A DNA stretch of 64,000 nt from Davidsoniella eucalypti (Eukaryota > Ascomycota > Sordariomycetes > Microascales > Ceratocystidaceae), in contig RMBW01000009.1 in NCBI GenBank assembly GCA_004009845.1, forward strand, positions 62,001 to 126,000. The letters are read 5' to 3'. Below the pieces are notes generated by a model, which saw only the letters and a list, made by a program, of their open reading frames with translations, searched no databases and was not told the origin of the DNA. Below are positions 22,033-34,383 of the stretch, piece by piece. The translations under genes and the position numbers were made by a program. Every line of letters begins with the position of its first letter. The stretch's first letter is position 1.

Positions 22033-23210
22033 ATGAAGATCTCAACAATACAAACGACTGCTCTTTTGGGGCTCATCAGCCTATCAAGAGCAGCAACCAC
22101 CACAACTAGCTCCAGCAGCGCGGCGACCTCTGCCCTTTCCGCCGACGACATCCCGCTTCTGTGCATAGATATCTGCGGCCCCATGGTAGAGCTTTCGTCG
22201 GTATGCCAGATTCCGGTAGACGCCTCTTCGGACGAGCTGCGTAAGATCAAACGTAGCGAGTTTCTCGAGGCCAAGGCCCGGGAAGCCGCTTCCATCACAG
22301 ACCGTGCCGTGCTAGCAACGCCAACGTCCTCAACACTCTCCCACGCCTACAAGTTTGTAAATGCTACCGAAGCCTCCAATCAAGGGTCTGCAGCACAGCG
22401 GGCGACTGGCACAAACTCCCAGGCAGTATCGACTGGCACTGGCATCACGAGTGTCATCACATCATCTACCTTTTTCCGCAATGATACGACTACAACTTCC
22501 ATAAGCACTACCGACTCATTATTCAACACTTCGACTTCAACTAGTATATTCCAAAATACCTCGACTACTACGAGCAGTTTCCGTAGCAGCATCTCGGCCA
22601 CTTTGACATCTTCCATCACATCCAACTCATCATCTACGACAAAGACGACGTCATTCTTCTCGTCAACTACCAATAGCAACGATCTGCCTACTATTGTCGA
22701 CTCGACCAATGTCGCGGTTGGCAATGCCGCCGGCACTGTTAACAACGGCAGTTCTTCCCCCACAGCTACATCGACTTCCTCTCAGTCTGGAGCCGTGCGT
22801 GAGGGTCAATTAAGCACGGGCGATATCAAGCGTGTACAGGCCGCCGAAAAAGATTGCGTATGCGCAAATGATAGCTTCAACGTAGCCCGTCTAGCAGCGC
22901 TGTGCTCTAGCTGTATCAGCCAAGCTGGATTTCCTATGGGTCGTAAGTCTTAACCGATATCTTTTTTCCTACTAATACGAATCAATTAGTCACTAACACT
23001 TCCGTTCCGATAGCCGCCGAGTACATTGTGTGGGAGTGCAACTTCGCTCAAGAACAATGGACGCGTAGCAAAGATAAGCTTGCCAACAACGTAGTTGTCA
23101 AGGCCAAGACTCCCAAGGTCATAGGCGTCAACGCTTCTCCGCGGACAACAGTGAATGCGGTGACTGCCCTGGCCGTGAGCTCGCTCAGTGGGCTGCTTCT
23201 ATGGATCTAA
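22033..23210 (+). CDS. Ser/Thr-rich GPI-type cell-wall protein
   Basis: Exon 1 is 22033..22942 and exon 2 is 23014..23210. The intron (22943..23013, 71 nt) has a GTAAGT donor, two possible branch sites (tactaat, cactaac) and a CGATAG acceptor. The product is 368 aa. The start ATG in CCAAGATGAAG opens a signal peptide (MKISTIQTTALLGLISLSRA). A short Cys-bearing segment (LLCIDICGPMVELSSVC) is followed by a long Ser/Thr/Asn-rich stalk and then a second Cys cluster (KDCVCANDSFNVARLAALCSSCI, joined by splicing to GFPMGPAEYIVWECNF). The protein ends in a hydrophobic tail (VNAVTALAVSSLSGLLLWI) preceded by small residues, as in GPI signals. The two Cys clusters separated by a stalk suggest a wall-anchored adhesin or structural protein. 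No enzyme domain is seen. Confidence 0.85.
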
Positions 23211-25069
23211 GTCAAGAAGACATTCGGTCCCAAAGCAGTCAAGTAGATAGCACGGGGACTTACATATCGCTGTCCAAGATGGCAATTCCCGTGCTACCGC
23301 TACCTTTCCTTTGCTACGTGTGAGTTTCGTCGATGGGGTTTCTCTTCTTTAATACTCTTTTTCTGTTCTTTTCTACTTTATTCTAGTGCTCCTCCATTTG
23401 GCGAGGATCACTTTTATTTCCACCCACCGACGAAAGTACTCACTTCATCCCATTTTCCTCCTTTATGCATATAGTTTTGTTACGTACGGCCTTGGTTTCT
23501 TTCAGCGAGAACAGCCTCTACCTTCCTGCCCCAATACCCTCCCCCATTTCATACTTTTTGATATCCCCATACTACATCGTTTGTATCCTTTTGTTTGTGT
23601 TTTCATCCCAAATTTACAAATCATTAAGCTTTTTTGTGCTGAGATCACAAAAAAATGGTCTTCATTGACCCACGCACTGTCATTATTATCATACTTAAGT
23701 ATCTCTTCAAGTACACACCTCTGCATTTTAGGTATATGCGAGGACTTGGGTCTAGATTCGGTTCTTCACTTTTCTTTTGTTTCTCATTGGTTTCGATTGC
23801 TTTGCCTTTCTTACAATTCTCTTACTTCTTCTTCTTTCTCATATCTCATGAAATTTCCCGCAAAGCGTTGGAGGGTGGTTATCTCTTTTTTTTCTTCTAT
23901 TACATTATTTTATATTTCAATACTTTCATTTCATGACACTTGATCTCTTTCTGTATGCTTCTTGTATTTTGGGCTTTATTATATTTTCTATCTCAAGCTT
24001 TCTTATGTATAACCAACAAAAAAAGCACTCTTTTATTTGAACAACGTGTGTTGTTTCATCCTGTTTTTGAAAAGAAAACAAAGGATTATCTTGGATCTAT
24101 TCCAATTGGTCGTCTCGGTGTATTCTTTTGGTATTGCGTATAACTATTGGATATGTATTTTCCCCAAAAAAATAGAGGAAGTTGTTCACACACATACATC
24201 TTTTGGCGCCACATACGCCACATCACCAACGCCATATGACATCATGTAGATTTTGGCAGCGCAATGCAACATTACCTTGGTGAAAAGAAACAAGAAACGA
24301 GAACAAAAAGATATGAGCTTGCAGACATGTTGATTATCGGGATTGCAAAAAGATCACGGTTTAGGTTTTTCATCTTACTGGGCCTTTGAGACAAAAAGAC
24401 ATACATATCATGTATGTAGATGTGATATTGCACATATCCTGACATCTTATTTCGGGGTTCAGCATGTGAGAAACGGCATGTTCTATTCTCTAAGTTCACC
24501 GTGGACCTCAAGGCTTGTGTTTTCCCTTTCTTCTTCTTGACTATGTCTCTAGTTTCTGCCTTGCCTGGTCTATATATATTCTTAGACCATAGAGTGGCAA
24601 CTTGAAATAGCTTCATCCGAAAAGGCATAAATCAACCGACGGGCTTTTTACCCGGAAGCTCTTTTCTTCACTTTTTTGCACTTAGCTTTCTGCCTTATTC
24701 GTCTCTCGGTATGACTTGCGTAGCAACAGCCAATTAATTGAATTGTGCATTATTGTTCAGCTTGTTTACAGCAACCCAAAAGACGGCCTCTACATCGTAG
24801 CTTTAATAATTCTGCATCTTCTTTTCTTCCCTATCTATTTCCTTCTTTCGGCACCGACACAATAACGATCTAAGCGCCATCGAGAGGCCTTTCTATCCTT
24901 TTCATCGACGCACCATTTTCTTTGGACGACGAAGACCAACGTTCAGTCCCACTCTGCCGATCACAAGACAACGACAAGGCCCGACGTCTTAACTTGGCAC
25001 GTCGCCCTGAGTCACGCTAGCACACCGGGCGTTCTTATCTGGTTCCTGCTGTCTAGATCGCTAGACACG
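23211..25069. other. Non-coding region, T-rich
   Basis: Downstream of the wall-protein gene the plus strand is strongly T-rich to about 24100. A 185-codon open frame at 23386-23943 is made almost wholly of Leu, Phe, Ser and Tyr from that bias and is not called. The last 300 bp before 25070 are the promoter of the bZIP gene. Confidence 0.4.
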
Positions 25070-26722
25070 ATGACTCAATATCCCGACGCTTATCTGCGCC
25101 AGGGCATGCCGTCGGGCCTGGGTCTGGATATAAATGCCGGCTTGGACATCTCCACACTAGAGGGCTTCTCTGTCTCTCCCAATGTACAGGCCTTCTCTAA
25201 CACGGCCGTTGGATCGGGCGCCCGGGCTGGAAACTACTACCCGCAAGGCCTGTACAACGTGTCTGCGGGTGTCTTGCCCCAGCGTAGTGCCAACGTCGCT
25301 GCGCCTTCTGCTTCTATCGTAGCCGACTTCGCTGGCGTCGCTACTACTACTGCTGCTGCTGCTGCTGCTGATAACAGCCAGTCGAAGAAGTCTCGGCGGA
25401 AGCGCGTCACTGCCGAGCAGACACGTATTCGCGTGCGCGAGAACCAGCGCCGTCACCGGGCCCAAAAGCGCGATCAACTCGAGAATCTCGCCGCGCAGAA
25501 TGCTGAGCGGGAGGCAGTTATCACCACCCTACAGCGCGAAGTCGCCATGCTCAGACGGGAGATGGCCGCCTGTGGGCGTCACCAGGAGATTCTTCAGCAA
25601 GAATCATGGCTGCCACTAGCTCCTTTGACTTCACTAGGTCAAGTGGATGCCCCAGAAGCCGACGTAGCTGCATCCCCAGACATGTTTCATGGATACAACA
25701 AGCCCGAGACGGAAGACGACATGCATGTGGAAACTACGACTCTGTCCGACAATGACGCCATCATTGAAATGACTGCTAGACAACTTCAGTCACAATTATC
25801 GGAACTTGTCACCACCCAACAAGAGGCATTTACGACGTTCAACGGGCTAAGCAAGGTTAGCTTCGACTTGAACACCCGGATGGAGCTACCAGAGCCAACG
25901 ATGCACTATGTGCGACAAAGCCCCGAACCATCTCCGCTCCCCGCCGCCGCAACATCTCGCCAGCCGGCACTTCAATCCTCCCCTTCATCTCCGCTAGCCC
26001 GTGGCGCCGCGTGGTTAGCCTCACCTCTGCCCGAGTATGTTAACTCCAAGCTCTCGCAGGCGATGCTCTCTGTCTTCCGGCCATCCTGCTCGCGCCAGAA
26101 TACCTGCTGCGCACCGCTCTCTTCACGGCTGTTTTCCTCGCCTAGCCTGGTTATTCGCCCGGCTAGCCGCATGAATCTCGGCTTCGGCTTCGGATCCGGA
26201 TCTAGCTCTAGTGATCGTGGACGCGGCATGCGCGGACGCATCCTTGGCGAGTGTGACATTGATTCGTCTCTTGAGCTATTGGCTAGCTTAGATACCGAAG
26301 ATTGTGTGCTAGGACCGCGTTGCTGTGCCGAGGATCTTCCAGCCGAAGACACCACAGTTGCGCTATCTCCCTCAGACACAAAGGGCCGTCTGTCTAGCCA
26401 AGCACCGTCAAGTTGCGCCTTTGCTTCTAAAGGCTCTACCGACGAGCATGCAGACGACGCCACCGTTTGCCGCGATCCAGTGGCCCATGGGATACACCTA
26501 CCTGCGGCCATAGTCAACGATCCTTCAGTTTCAGTCAACTTTGGAACGACTCCGTGTGCCCAGGCGCGAGTCATGGTGACGGAACAGAACTACAAGGGTG
26601 TTGACCGTCAAACTATTGCGGAGTGGCTCAAGGACGGATTCCGCCGAGCACCAAATAACGGCGACGGGTGCTTGATCGAGAACAACAGACTATATAGTTT
26701 GTTGGCCTTCATGAACCAGTAG
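25070..26722 (+). CDS. bZIP transcription factor
   Basis: Intronless, 550 aa. The N-terminal 100 residues are low in charge and end in a poly-Ala run. A basic region follows (SKKSRRKRVTAEQTRIRVRENQRRHRAQKRDQL, about 105-137) with the fungal RENQRRHRAQKR signature in place of the yeast NxxAAxxxR. A leucine/hydrophobic heptad zone continues to about 165. The C-terminal 50 residues (from VMVTEQNYKGVDRQTIAEW to LLAFMNQ, with GCLIENNRL) match the conserved tail found in this fungal bZIP group. These factors bind DNA as dimers in the nucleus, and members of the group control stress or secondary metabolism. The target here is unknown. No cluster genes flank it. Confidence 0.88.
   Translation: MTQYPDAYLRQGMPSGLGLDINAGLDISTLEGFSVSPNVQAFSNTAVGSGARAGNYYPQGLYNVSAGVLPQRSANVAAPSASIVADFAGVATTTAAAAAADNSQSKKSRRKRVTAEQTRIRVRENQRRHRAQKRDQLENLAAQNAEREAVITTLQREVAMLRREMAACGRHQEILQQESWLPLAPLTSLGQVDAPEADVAASPDMFHGYNKPETEDDMHVETTTLSDNDAIIEMTARQLQSQLSELVTTQQEAFTTFNGLSKVSFDLNTRMELPEPTMHYVRQSPEPSPLPAAATSRQPALQSSPSSPLARGAAWLASPLPEYVNSKLSQAMLSVFRPSCSRQNTCCAPLSSRLFSSPSLVIRPASRMNLGFGFGSGSSSSDRGRGMRGRILGECDIDSSLELLASLDTEDCVLGPRCCAEDLPAEDTTVALSPSDTKGRLSSQAPSSCAFASKGSTDEHADDATVCRDPVAHGIHLPAAIVNDPSVSVNFGTTPCAQARVMVTEQNYKGVDRQTIAEWLKDGFRRAPNNGDGCLIENNRLYSLLAFMNQ
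25341..25371 (+). repeat. ACT/GCT trinucleotide repeat in the bZIP coding region
   Basis: Three ACT then six GCT codons encode a Thr-Ala run just before the basic region. Length variation would stay in frame. Confidence 0.8.
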
Positions 26723-27930
26723 ATCGGAACTGAGAGTCGGTATCGGGTGTGATAAGTTAATGGTAGACTGACGAGTTCAGATGATATATCGCAGGCACAC
26801 GTTACCTATTATAGAGCCCTATTGATACTGTTTAGTTACAGGCACTGGAGAAGGCCATATCATTCTCCCCATCTTACATAGTACATTACATTCGTTCATC
26901 TAGTCATACAATGCACCCTGGATATGTAGCGCATCATGTCTTATATCATCTATCCTACATCTGAATGAACCACTCTACAACTATATGTATATACATATAT
27001 ATACCAATAGTACAAACATCAGACAAAGCTTGCCTATCTGTTTCATATCCCCATCCCATCCTTTCTTACCCGCTAAAGAGCTACTAGCGAACTGTGTTGG
27101 GAACTAGCTCAGAAAATTCTTTTTTTTTATCGGGGCTTCTCTCTCGCGCTTGTTGATCGACCAGCGACTAACTAGCCAATATCTTTTTCTTTCCCCTTCT
27201 TGTATTCCGTGCGAAAGAATCCCAGAGAAAGGGACATATTCTTTGATTATTCTCATCTAAGAAGGGCTGTCTCGTGAATAAATTTCCCTTTTTTATTTTT
27301 ATTTTTTATTTTTTTCTTCTTCAACGTATAGTCCATTATATACCGGAACAAATTAATTCTCCGTCTGTCTAGCCCTACGTAAACCTCTAGGGCGATACAA
27401 AGGGGCCAAGAATCCCGTCCTAGTTTATAGTGATATTCTCGTTTGTCCTTCTTCGATTCTTCAATTCATAGAAAATAAATAAGCAATCCCGCTTCTACCA
27501 AGCCACTAATCACCCTTATTACAATATAACCAACTGAAAAAAAAAAGCCTCAGCTCAACTATTTTTTTGGTCTACTTGTCAGCAAAGGAGAAAATCCCTC
27601 TACCCCCTAGTCCTTCTCACGTAACAATGGTTTTTTTTTTTACTTAGTGCCTCTCAAGATATACCCTATATTGGAAGTCACAGAAATGAGGCTCTGTTGG
27701 AATATGTACAGCTTATTGTATAGTAAGTACATTTGAGTCCGTCCACCTTTTAAGTAATTCCATGGAAGCGGAATATTGCGCTGCTCTAGTCCAAAGGCTT
27801 CTAGGAGAATTTTCTATTGAAGAGAAGAATATATTTATATATAATGTGCAAGATAAAAACAGAAATAATTATGTAAAAGAAACCCCACGACTGCTAGGAC
27901 GCTCTTTTGCATTGTTGGATCCAACCGGGT
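26723..27930. other. Convergent intergenic region
   Basis: This is 3' sequence of the bZIP gene and of the MFS transporter. It is AT-rich with T runs near 27120 and 27290-27315. I see no gene; an open frame from 27762 runs antisense into the transporter and is not supported. Confidence 0.4.
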
Positions 27931-30428
27931 TCAAGCTAGATTTATATTCTCCGAGCTGTCACCAAACCCGGGTGCGGTGTGAGCATGATGTTGAGGGACA
28001 GATCTTTTGTCCTCTGTGTCCTCAATATGTTGCATCTCCAACCAATCCAGTTGGTCTGCCGATGCTCGAGATCCCGGAGCGCTCATTTCTTCATTCTCCA
28101 GCTCCTGGGCCAGGTCAAACCCCAGGCTCGCCGAGGCTCCAGTTCCAGCAGCGGCAGAAGAAGCTTCAGCCTGTGGGGGCCAAGCACATATTTCTTCCAA
28201 AGCTAGATTTTCAAGCTTTGTGGGCAGGGTTTTACGCCAGCCGCTCGTCACGTCATCGTCTTTGCTATCCCGAGCATGCTGCACCCGAGGGATCCATCGG
28301 CAAAAGGGCTGCAACCAGCACAGCACCGACATGGTCATCATAACCCCCGCGTAGACAAAGAATAGATTCGAGACGCCCGTATGGCTCTTGCCGAATTTAT
28401 TCGTGATGGGCCGTACGGCTACCGCTCCTAGCTTCCCCGCGGCTGCAGATATACCATAGCACGTGCCTCTATACTCTGTTGGGAACACTTCAGCCGCAAG
28501 CACGAAGATGATGGTGTTGGGTCCCATGTTAATCAGAAATTGGCTAATAGCGTAGAATACAATGCTGACAATTCGGGTCGAGTCCGACACAAGATATCGC
28601 ACTGTTGCACCCACAACTAGGAACATGCCGGAAACCATCAGGGACACCCACGCTAGCATTGTACATCTCTCAACATAATCAATGATAGGAATTACAGTAA
28701 AGCTACCTATAAGGGCTGGCATCGATGTCACTTGCATGATTCGGACCATGTTGGTGTTCAGTGTCTCTGCAATCGTGGCGTTTACATGTGAAGGGTCTGA
28801 CTTCCATGACCCATAGCCCGCTGGCACTATGACAGCATCGGCCGCCGGCTCGGCAGCATAGCTCCACAGCGTGTTTACAGTAGCTGGACTGTCAAGCCCA
28901 GTTCCATAGAACGCAAAATCAAGTAGAAACCATAGAAGACTCACAAAGGCCAGGGCCTTGATTCCCTTGGGCTTCCCAAAGAAATAGCCTCGGGCGCGGC
29001 TCCACCAAGTCACTTCAGATTCGGTTGCATTGACACCTAAAGACAATGTCGAGTTGTCAGAGGATTGAGAGCAGCTTAAGGGCCCGCCGATAAGAGCCGC
29101 ACTCTCTTGCGCCTTTTTCAAGTCCTGCTTGATAGCGGAGTAGAATCGTGGAGTTTCGGGGATAGTCATTCGTAGCCCAATAGCTAGGAGCGCCGGCACG
29201 CCAGCAAGTCCCACAACGAGACGCCAAACAACATCTACAATAATCCTTGCTTTCTCAGAGGGATCGCTAAAGGAAAATCCATATTGCCGGCTGATGCCAT
29301 GTAATGCCCCATACCCGATTAGGTAGGCTGTCAGGCGACCAACTGACTGTGCAAAGAACACGGCTGCAACTAGACGGCCACGATATTTGGTTGATGCAAA
29401 TTCAGTAGCAATGATTGCAGACATTGGATACTAAATAAGGTTGATTAGCAAGAATCAACCAGGATGAAAGACATCATATCATGAGTTAGACAAACCTCAG
29501 CACCGATTCCCAGTCCAAGTACAAACCTCCACCAGAAAATGGCCGCCCAGGCATTCATAGAATACGAAGTAGTGCCATCACTTTCGGTGTATGTAAAGCC
29601 ATCAGAAGCAAATGCAAGTCCGATCAGAGCTGCTAGGACGATGACTAGCTCATAGCCATAAAGCCACTGTCTACCCAATCGATCAGCGAAATGTCCGAAA
29701 AGAATCATTCCAAGAATGGTCGACGTTAGTGTAACTTCATCGATAGCCAGGCCAGCATCTATCGATAGCCGTTGTTCGGGAGGATAGATGTAGTACAGGC
29801 CGGATGTAACAATATTGGTGGCTATTAGACTCCATGACGATGCTAGAAAACCCGAGGCGGCCACAAAGTAGATACGCCAACTGAAGCCGGCATTATCTAA
29901 TAGCTTCAGAATCTGGCGCTCACGTTTTCTACTGTCCTAGAAGACACATTAATGTTCAGTATGTAAAAAAAACAAAAGAGTATATGACTAGCGGCGGTAG
30001 GGTGGGATGATTTGGAAAGGGCCGACAACAATGGTACAGTTTGTGACGCTCCTGAAAATTATGAGCTTCTGTTTAGAGACGGATCTGCAAGCAAACACAA
30101 GTGCCAGAGGGTAGCATCGATTCTAGCCAGACATGAACACTAGTTCAAGCAGTAGCCCACCCTGCAGCAAGCGATGGACACAGGAAGCATGGCTTAAAAG
30201 CAGCGGCATGCGGCCTGCTGCAGCATCAAGTGGGGCTTTGGGGAATGCAGCCAACGATGGAGCTGTAGAAGGCAGATAGGGGGGATGCAGCAAAAAGTAG
30301 ATGGCAGCCAAAGGGTTAAACGGCGAAGTGACAGTAGAAGGACTTACTCTGATATGGCTGACATCTTCGGGAAAATTCAGGGCCACCCAGTATTTGGACA
30401 GTGCCCCGTGGAGCCATGCAGGCGCCAT
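27931..30428 (-). CDS. MFS transporter, phosphate:H+ symporter (PHO84-like) family
   Basis: Proposed exons are 30428..30348, 29936..29496 and 29430..27931, giving 673 aa. Intron 2 (29495..29431, 65 nt) is firm: it joins GIGAE to YPMSAIIATEFASTKYRGRL, the signature loop of the PHS family. Intron 1 (30347..29937, 411 nt; donor GTAAGT, acceptor TTCTAG) is inferred because the second exon has no ATG; it joins VSHIR to DSRKRERQILKLLDNAGFSWRIYFVA in frame. Twelve membrane segments can be placed, split by a central loop with WWSRARGYFFGKPKG. Family members import phosphate, or glycerophosphodiesters in the GIT1 branch. The usual GGDYP sequence is GAEYP here, which recalls the GIT1 branch, so the substrate is open. 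The C-terminal tail of about 120 residues is unusually long. Confidence 0.85.
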
Positions 30429-32548
30429 CAATGAGCTTGCGGGCTCTACAAGTTATTATAGCGCTGCTACACTTGGCACCGTGATATGATGGCCAGTGAC
30501 TGCCAGGCCAGATCAGGCTAATGGATTCTAGGCCTAGGAGGAGCCAAGTAGTATTGGTGTGAAGTAGGTTCTTTGAAGGCCCTTCTGCAGTAGATGTGGA
30601 CATAGATCAAGCCAGCAGCAGAAGAGATGAAAGACACAGGTATGTAAACATCACAGTCGCAGCTCAAGGTCTTGCAGGCTATCCCTCGCAGATAGTCGAA
30701 GGACGTCAAGATTATGCCGTGAAAGACGCACAATCAAGGGCTCCGGGCGGTAGCAAGAATCAGGCCGGAAAAACGAAAGAAAAGATGACAACTGATGCAG
30801 TTATGGCGAAGCGATAGAAAAGAATAAGAAAAGGTGAGATCTTTCACAATGGCGGCAAAGAGCAGTAGTCTTGACTACCATGAAGAAATTGGGACAATAA
30901 TGGCCTGTAGCGTCTCATTCTGTACTGTCGAAGGCCCGAGACGGCGGTCGCGTGACCAGTAAACGCAGCGAGAAAAGGCACTGAGGAAAGACGACGGACG
31001 ATAGCTAGGCTAAGGGAACAAGAGAAAGGAATAACGGCTAGCATACGTAGTTCACAGCATTTGTCTGCAAAGCATTACAGGGTGCAGCGATGGAAACAAA
31101 GCTTATAGATTACATAGAAACAAAACAACATGGAAGTGAAAAAAGCGGCAGAAAAAGCAGCCACTGGTGGAAACGGCGTCGCCCTTACGCGGCTATGATT
31201 GGTCGAGCGGTGGGCGGTGATGGTCCGTTATGGAGTGCAGGATGCAGACCAAGTGGGCTTAGTGCAATGTACGTAATAATACTGCAACTGCCTTTGCCAG
31301 TCCTGCTTGCTATATTTCCCGGCGTGATTGCTAAATTTTGTGAATGGAAACAACAAAAAAGCATCATGTCTCTGTCAAACAGACATTTATATAGACGATG
31401 GCCGGTGCACTGCACAGTTTTGCGGAGGAATGTGGGATGGCTGAGCTGCATAGCAATTATATGTCGCCTGTTAATATCAATCGGCATTAGAGTAATTGCT
31501 ATTCCATAGTCTACTGCAGCTACCTGTGCCTGCCAAAGGTCCCTCGCATGGCAAGTACCCCAGCAAGACAATTGGTCGTGTGCCCTCCTTCCCTGTGCGC
31601 GAAAACGTGAGAAGCTTCCATATTGAATGATTTTCTTCAACTCCTGCCTGCACTAGAATCAAGTAATCAAGCGGGATTCAAGCGGGATATTGAACATCAC
31701 ATCTGCGATTCCATGTCAATATATTGCCATCGCCGGCCGCCGGCTTTGAGTCTGGGGACCCCATTCGCCCTTTCCATCTGTTTTTCTTCCTCCGTTTCAA
31801 TCCTCAACAGGCTTGTTGTCGTCGGTTCTACCACGGGCAACACAATCGCACCAAGATACCGCCTTTGGCTTGTTTAGCAGGGGATCGCCATCTCAGTGTC
31901 TGCTTTTGCCTTCTGGGCGCTGTGGAGCTACGGCCAGCTAAGCCAGGCCCAATATACGAGAACATCCCACGTTGGAGCCAACCTTTTATGACAAACACAT
32001 GCTGGCCTCCAAGTCGTTCCGTGCTTCCTGTATGCCCTGGACTGATGTATGCACGGCAAAGCTTGCCTGTAGCACGGAAATACAAATAGTCTGATAATGC
32101 ACATACCTTATTCTGCACTGACCTAAACTGCCTGTCCTGGCTCTAGCTCTAGCCGGGCTCCTTTCGCCTGACACCCTCAAATCCCATCCGCCAGTCGGCT
32201 CTTAATCTGTCGCTATTTGATCTTTTTGCTGGCTTGGCTTGCCGGCCATAGTCCTTTTTTTCTTTTTAATAATATCCTTGACTCCGCCATCTACAACCTA
32301 CTGTTATATCTCGATTATCTCGCCCTACTTTCTCACTCCAAACAAACTGCGCCAATCATCACACCTTCTTACAACTGCTACACTACCCTCCCAACATCTG
32401 AGCGGAATAGTACGAACTACTGATCTGAAGACAAGCCCTGTCTCGTTTGCGCCGCCGCTGTTATCTCGCCTCTCTGCCACAGAAGAGACGCTACATCTGC
32501 CCGTCAGCCGTCATCGCATCGTCAACATCCCGTCTACTGCTCTCGGTC
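30429..32548. other. Divergent non-coding region
   Basis: This lies between the MFS gene (minus) and the six-exon gene (plus). I see only short random open frames (for example 31090-31509). The last 200 bp is C/T-rich and probably the leader of the gene at 32549. Confidence 0.4.
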
Positions 32549-34383
32549 ATGTCTTTCGCACACGACATTGCCGTCGCTACCCAGTTGGCGTCCGGTGTCA
32601 CCAACACAATCAGCCCCAGTCGTCTAGCTCCATGCCAAGTCGCTCGCCTTCTGACGTCCCTGGAACAGCTTCCAGGAGCCGCTGCCATCGAGCTGGTCGC
32701 AACCGACGATGTCAATATCAAGAACATCCATGCTCTTATTGTCCGCTGCATCCAGGCCATTAGCATGGTCGTCAGGGCCTCGCCACAAAAGCTATCCTCT
32801 GGCTGCCGCTTCTTTTGGCCTCAGGACGCCGAAGAGCGCCTTCGTCCCGACATCGACGAGCTTGAGCGTCTTCTGAACTTGCTCTGCCAACAGGCATCTA
32901 CTATACAGTATGCGCCACACCGAACCAGATCTCCAACATGTACTTCATATGGCATGATTATCTCTAACACAAGGCCCCCCTAATAGACCCGAACAAGCCG
33001 CACACGTTTCTCTCCTACCACCAAACATCCACAGTCCTGCTAGCCAGCGCCGCTTTAACAAGCCTGGAGATTTCATGCTACCTGGTATGCCACAGCCACC
33101 TTCTATCATCGTGTTATATGCAATGAGCATTGCGATAGTGTCTCAATTTACAGCATAGCATCCAATAAAGGACAAGCCTCCGCTAACTCTCTTATGGTGG
33201 CAGCTTCAAGCGACGACCATGGCATTGAGTCTTGCTTCGATCTTCCTACAATCCTGTAAGCATTATTACCGTTCCCAGCCACACATGCCACAATTTGACA
33301 TGTATATCTAACACCACATAGACGCCTACAGCGCAGTAATGGCGAGGAAATACTACCTCCAATGCGGTTGCAACGCATCGGTGTTCTTGATCGCAGCAAT
33401 GCCGCTCGGACAATTTTGTATGAGAGCAAGAAAGGCTCTCCGCCATTGACAGTGGCTCATAGAGGTAAACAACACCAGTCACATATACAAGCATGGCCTT
33501 TTTCCCTTTGCTTTAATCTCTTACTAACACATCCAAAGTTCCCCGCCGGCCCAATGGCATCCGCTATGAAGACGATGACCTCGATGAAACTACAGTCACC
33601 TTCCTTGACAGCCATGACATCACCATCCATGACTCTACCGGCTACAAGGTCTATCATGTGCATGCTGTCTATGAATTTGCGAACCGGCCATCAAGAGAGC
33701 AGTTCCTCATGAAAATCCGCGAGCGTGTGCTCCTGGGTCGGTACTATGCTCGTAAAATCCGTCAGGGGAATGAACTCATTGCCCAAGGAAAGGTCATTCA
33801 GCTCTGGCTCAAGACCAGTGTCTCTCTAGCGACCATTGCGTTTCTGGGCCGTGGCGGTGCTCAGGTTGAAATAGAGCTCGGGCACTGTGACCGATCGCCC
33901 AAGCGCACCAAAAAGACTGTCACCATCACAAGCTTAAAAGACCACTCGGCCAATGGCACAATGACGTTTGAGATGCCGACTAACGAGGGTATGTATCATG
34001 TCTCCTTTTATTCTCCTCCGCCTGACAGACAGTCGAGGTCATTTATCACGCATATTGATTCATATACTAACACTCTCATTACAGAAGCCGATCGATTCCG
34101 TCGTGCCTTTGAAATGCACCACCCTATCAGCTGGGACAATGCCAATGCCCGACCAGCTCTAACTCCGTCTCTTCTGCTTTCTTCGTCTGCGTTTGGATCG
34201 TCGCTCCGTCGTATGACCAGTTCAAGTGCCTCGTCCATTGCCACGAGCTCAGCTGCCAGTTTCATGACCACCTCAACGGCTGCCTCAGCGTCTAGCGTGT
34301 TCACATCAGCCTCCAGCCTCAGTGTGGTCAGTGCTGCTGGCGCAGTCAACAAGCCAGTAATGCTTGCGAGACCGGTCACTTAG
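32549..34383 (+). CDS. Conserved-looking fungal protein of unknown function, six exons
   Basis: Exons are 32549..32907, 32987..33084, 33159..33255, 33322..33464, 33539..33988 and 34085..34383. Introns of 66-96 nt all have GT-AG ends, and most show a CTAAC branch site. The protein is 481 aa and the frame is continuous through all five junctions. I do not recognise the family. Residues 1-120 are helical and include RLLTSLEQLPGAAAIELV. The middle and C-terminal part (about 190-400) looks globular: MRLQRIGVLDRSNAARTILYE, then YKVYHVHAVYEFANRPSREQFL, then VIQLWLKTSVSLATIAFLGRGGAQVEIELGHC. The last 70 residues are Ser/Ala/Thr-rich. There is no signal peptide or strong membrane segment, so it is probably intracellular. 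Confidence 0.75.

Noticed and set aside
23386..23943. 185-codon plus-strand frame
   Set aside because: Produced by T-rich DNA; almost all Leu, Phe, Ser, Ile.
27762..28343. 193-codon plus-strand frame overlapping the 3' end of the MFS gene
   Set aside because: Most of it is antisense to the transporter's C-terminal coding region and no family is recognisable.
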